A stretch of 31,828 nucleotides of DNA, from contig RXOD01004012.1 in the NCBI GenBank assembly GCA_005223375.1, positions 1-31,828 of the forward strand, given 5' to 3'. The notes under the pieces are model-generated. The model was not told where the DNA came from. It did not search any database and saw only the letters and a list, made by a program, of their open reading frames with translations. Below are positions 28,901-31,828 of this stretch, one piece after another. A program made the position numbers and the translations under genes. Positions within the stretch are counted from its first letter, which is position 1. Every line of letters begins with the position of its first letter. This DNA comes from Amoebophrya sp. AT5.2 (Eukaryota; Sar; Dinophyceae; Syndiniales; Amoebophryaceae).

Positions 28901-31766
28901 TCACGGGTCCGTGAGGAGGCGGTTGAGTCCCGTTCTCTGTCCTCCATGATCATGTTGACTGTAGTGATTCTCCCCGTGATTGCTGCCGCTGCCCTGTCGC
29001 GAGAATAGAAAACCCCTCGTGGACGAGCTCGTCGGTGATGACCCCTGCCGGTGAAACTGGTCGCTCCCGACAGCGTGGTACGTTTGCCCTCCTACGACCG
29101 CACCCCTCCCCGCGCTGGTAGGGCTCGCCCCTGCTGCCCCACTAACACCGCCCGCAACCGCGGAGCCGGCTCCGGTGGCATACATCCACGACGGCCCCGC
29201 GCTAGGTGGCCACGGCGGCGGCGCCGCTACGAACTGCGACGCCGCGCCCTGCTGCTGGTCCTGCTGGTGAAGCCTTGCCGCGGCCCGTGTCATCTGCTGC
29301 TCGCGCCAGAAGTGGTAGTCAAACCCGTAGGCGTCCTCGCCAGGCGGCGGAACCTGCGGCTCGCCGCGATGCCAGGGGCCGCGCGGCCGACATTCGCGCG
29401 GATCGGGACCGAGTTGTATCCGCTGATGCACCTCCTCCAGCTTGTCCACGAGGGCCCCGTGGAACTGCTTCAGCTCCGGCGGGGAATCTCGGGAGTTCCG
29501 GTCTCGCGTCCTAAACCGAGGGAACTGTTCGCGAAAAACACTAGCAGCGTACGCAGCAGAACCAGCGACGGCAGACTGCGACCGATGAGGGGAAGTGGTG
29601 TACATTCATTGATAATTCAGACGTAGTTTAAGAGCCTTCCCTTTATTAGTGTTGGAAATTCTAAGTCTAACAAACTCGAGCCTGAAGTAAGAAGGAACTA
29701 GAAGAAAGGTGAGAGCTGAGGTACTTTATATCCTTTCAGTATTTACTAAACCCTATCCATATCTTACTCTTAGCTGCATTTGTAATTTTTGTACCTGCAA
29801 GCCGCTGAGGCTGAGTGAATTGACTCTTTGCGACACGGGTGCGTCAGAGTCAGACTCTGCATTAGCATTATCCCTCCCACCGCTTCTCGACAAGTTATTA
29901 TCTTCTTGCGGCCAGAAGCCGCTTCTGGACAAAAATCCGCGCGAGGAAGTGGATCCTCGGGCGGAGGTGTCTCCCCCTCCATTACTAGCGAGGTGCTGAC
30001 TGGCGTTTCGACTCCGCCGCGACGTCGTAGAGTCTCTGTCTCCGCCCCCGGCCCCGTCCGCAACACCGCACGTGGAAGTTGCCACGCTGCTGCCATTCCC
30101 ATTCCGATCATGGGCCAGGTGCTCGTGCGCTAACGCAAGAGAGGAGCCCTGATCCATTTCTCGCGGAACTGTACCTTCCCCGCGGCCAACAGGTGCAGGT
30201 CTATATCCGAAATTGACCAGATGGAGGCCAGCAGGTGCAGGTCTATACCCGAAATTGACCGGATGGAGATAGCCGAGGGGGTCACACGTCATCTCGAAGT
30301 AACCGTCGTCTCCGACTTCAGTAAGTGGTACTTGGATGGGTGCGGCCACACGGTAAGCCGTTTCCTCATAATCACGCTGAAGGGAAACCTGCAAAATTTT
30401 TCCAGGATGGCGATGGAGGGAGAGCTAACACTATTGTGGTTGTCCGCGGCCGTACTAACGTCGAGCTCAAAAAATCAAAGTTCTGTGCCTCGCTTCTCAC
30501 CATGATCACCGTCAAACCACACTACTACTTTTTGCGTATAGTATTACTAGTACAGCGGAAGTACTAGATCCCGATGATTCAATTATTTAATTTGCAACCC
30601 ATGATACCCAGTGTAAGTACCTCCTCCTCGGGCACTGTCGCTGGTCTGCGGCAGATTCTGGCCCAGAAGCTCCTCCTGGCGGCCGGTCCCGTTTCCCCGG
30701 CGCCCCGCCCCCCGGCAGCGGTGGCGTTGCTCCCGGGCGTGTGATCGGTCGGTAGCGTGTCACTTATGTGCGATTCCGTCTCAAGGCCCAGCGCTACCGA
30801 GTGCAGGGAGACCGCGCGTGAGTCCGTGGTTAGTCCGTGGCCGTCCTGGTCTGCGCGAAGCAGCGACGGATCATGCCCACGAGCGTCCACCAGCATCGTG
30901 GAAGATGTGCTAGCGGCCTGTGCCTGCGGCTGTGGTGCCGAGCTGCTCGACGTCAATCCGGTGTCATCCGAGGACCTACTCATGATCCCCGCGCCCCCGG
31001 GGCCGGTCGCCCCTTCGCTAGCAGTGGCTCCTTGAGGACCACAAGGTCCTCGAGAGGGCCGTCCAGAAAGGGAAAACTGCCGATACAGCCCCGAAGCGCA
31101 TGATATAAGCCCACCTGGTGGACCTCCGGAACTACTGCGCGACCGCGAGCGCGCGCTACCGGAACCGCCGCTCCTGAGCAAATCCAGCTGGAGTTCTTGT
31201 TGTGGCGGTCTCACTTGTGGCGGAGCCGGGCCCGGGGGAGGATGCGCGATATGGCTAGTTTTGGAGCCACTTTTGATCGTTCCACTCGACGCGGCTGACG
31301 TCGCAGCTGCGTGTAGTTGTTCCTGTGCTCGTTCCGGTGTCCTTTCCGGGTGAATTTCCTCGTCTGCGGGAGCAACTCCTGCTCCTGCTCCGGCTCCACC
31401 ACGACCTCGTCCATCGTCTAGTCGCAACGCACTGCTCGACGCCGCCAGTGTCGACTCTTCATTCGACACTATGCTCAGATGGTTCGTAGTTCCGCCGCTT
31501 AATGTGTTCAGGTCAGATGCGGAGTTACCCAAGTCCGCAGTCGACGCACACAGCAGGTCGCTCGAGTCTAGTAGCTGCCCTGCACCAGCACCACCCTGCT
31601 CGACCATCATGTCGCTGGTGCTGGTGCACGAAGATTTGTTATTGTGATATGCGTCTTCTTTTAGTTTTACTGGTTCATCTCTTCTTCCGGATGCTGGCTC
31701 TGGCACCAGCTCCACCTCCTGAGCCGAAGCATCCGGACTTGGCATCAACTCGTCCTGGTCCTCCAT
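28901..31766 (-). CDS. 804-residue low-complexity protein, three exons, function unknown
   Basis: Exons 30621-31766, 29795-30388 and 28901-29575 (TGA) join in phase 0 throughout. Exon 1 is Ser/Gly/Ala-rich with an acidic N-terminus and ends in a basic, aromatic patch (ARRSFWARICRRPATVPEE). Exon 2 begins VSLQRDYEETAYRVAAPIQV and contains GYFEMTCDPLGYLHPVNFGY, followed by a duplicated 14-residue motif, then disordered Ser/Arg-rich sequence. Exon 3 has a short helix-forming region (ELKQFHGALVDKLEEVHQRI) and a Gly/Ala/Gln-rich tail. A related phrase, RGFL followed by SR, appears in both exons 2 and 3. No family was recognised. An ATG in exon 3's frame at 29605 could make exon 3 a separate gene, but the 219-nt intron reading fits the local intron size class. 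A further upstream exon beyond the window cannot be excluded. Confidence 0.65.
29576..29794 (-). other. Intron 2 of the 804-residue protein gene (219 nt)
   Basis: Donor TTGCAG|GTACAA, acceptor CGGTCGCAG|TCT, phase 0; AT-rich interior. Confidence 0.65.
30190..30267 (-). repeat. Duplicated 42-bp (14-codon) motif
   Basis: Two 36-bp near-identical copies at 30190-30225 and 30232-30267 (two mismatches) encode HPVNFGYRPAPAG and HLVNFGYRPAPVG. The 42-bp period keeps the reading frame. Confidence 0.9.
30389..30620 (-). other. Intron 1 of the 804-residue protein gene (232 nt)
   Basis: Donor GAGGAG|GTACTT, acceptor ATTTTGCAG|GTT, phase 0. Confidence 0.75.
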
Positions 31767-31828
31767 CTTGCGAGCGCCCCTGGGAATAGATGTAACCCTG
31801 TCCCTCGTTCTCGGCTTCTCGCCACGAC

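Overview
The window is nuclear DNA of a eukaryote. Evidence: the 60S ribosomal protein gene RPL7 is interrupted by two GT-AG introns, several other genes have introns of about 210-470 nt, and the large proteins are padded with long Ser/Ala/Gln-rich disordered segments. No operon structure, bacterial RBS, rRNA or tRNA was seen. Every gene I can support (seven firm, one tentative) lies on the minus strand. This one-way array, with GC-rich exons, few introns and short AT-richer spacers, suggests a dinoflagellate-lineage alveolate, perhaps a compact syndinean-type genome. That placement is inference; no diagnostic dinoflagellate sequence such as a spliced leader was found.

Layout, left to right (transcription runs right to left). 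1-5678: C-terminally truncated gene for a very large BCH/CRAL-TRIO plus RhoGAP-like protein with two families of tandem protein repeats. 5679-6658: spacer. 6659-8484: major facilitator superfamily transporter with a one-base frame break at a T homopolymer. 8485-9185: spacer. 9186-10415: RPL7, three exons. 10416-11323: spacer. 11324-16957: eight-exon gene for a membrane-anchored thioredoxin-fold protein (CPYC active site) with a long coiled-coil tail. 16958-19507: 2.5 kb spacer holding simple repeats, a hairpin and two possible orphan exons. 19508-23984: three-exon gene for a coiled-coil, Gln/Met-rich prion-like protein. 23985-25087: spacer. 25088-27976: intronless 962-aa protein with a possible N-terminal OB-fold. 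28083-28595: tentative two-exon small gene. 28901-31766: three-exon gene for an 804-aa low-complexity protein.

The genes do not form an obvious pathway: they mix housekeeping (RPL7), membrane transport, redox and signalling roles. The common thread is architecture. All are head-to-tail, and 7 of 12 inferred canonical introns begin GTAC rather than GTAA/GTGA. Most introns fall at 209-248 nt, and some carry inverted repeats near their ends, as expected of introner-like elements. TAA and TGA serve as ordinary stops.

Exon boundaries were inferred by eye from reading frame, codon composition and GT/AG sites. None has transcript support.
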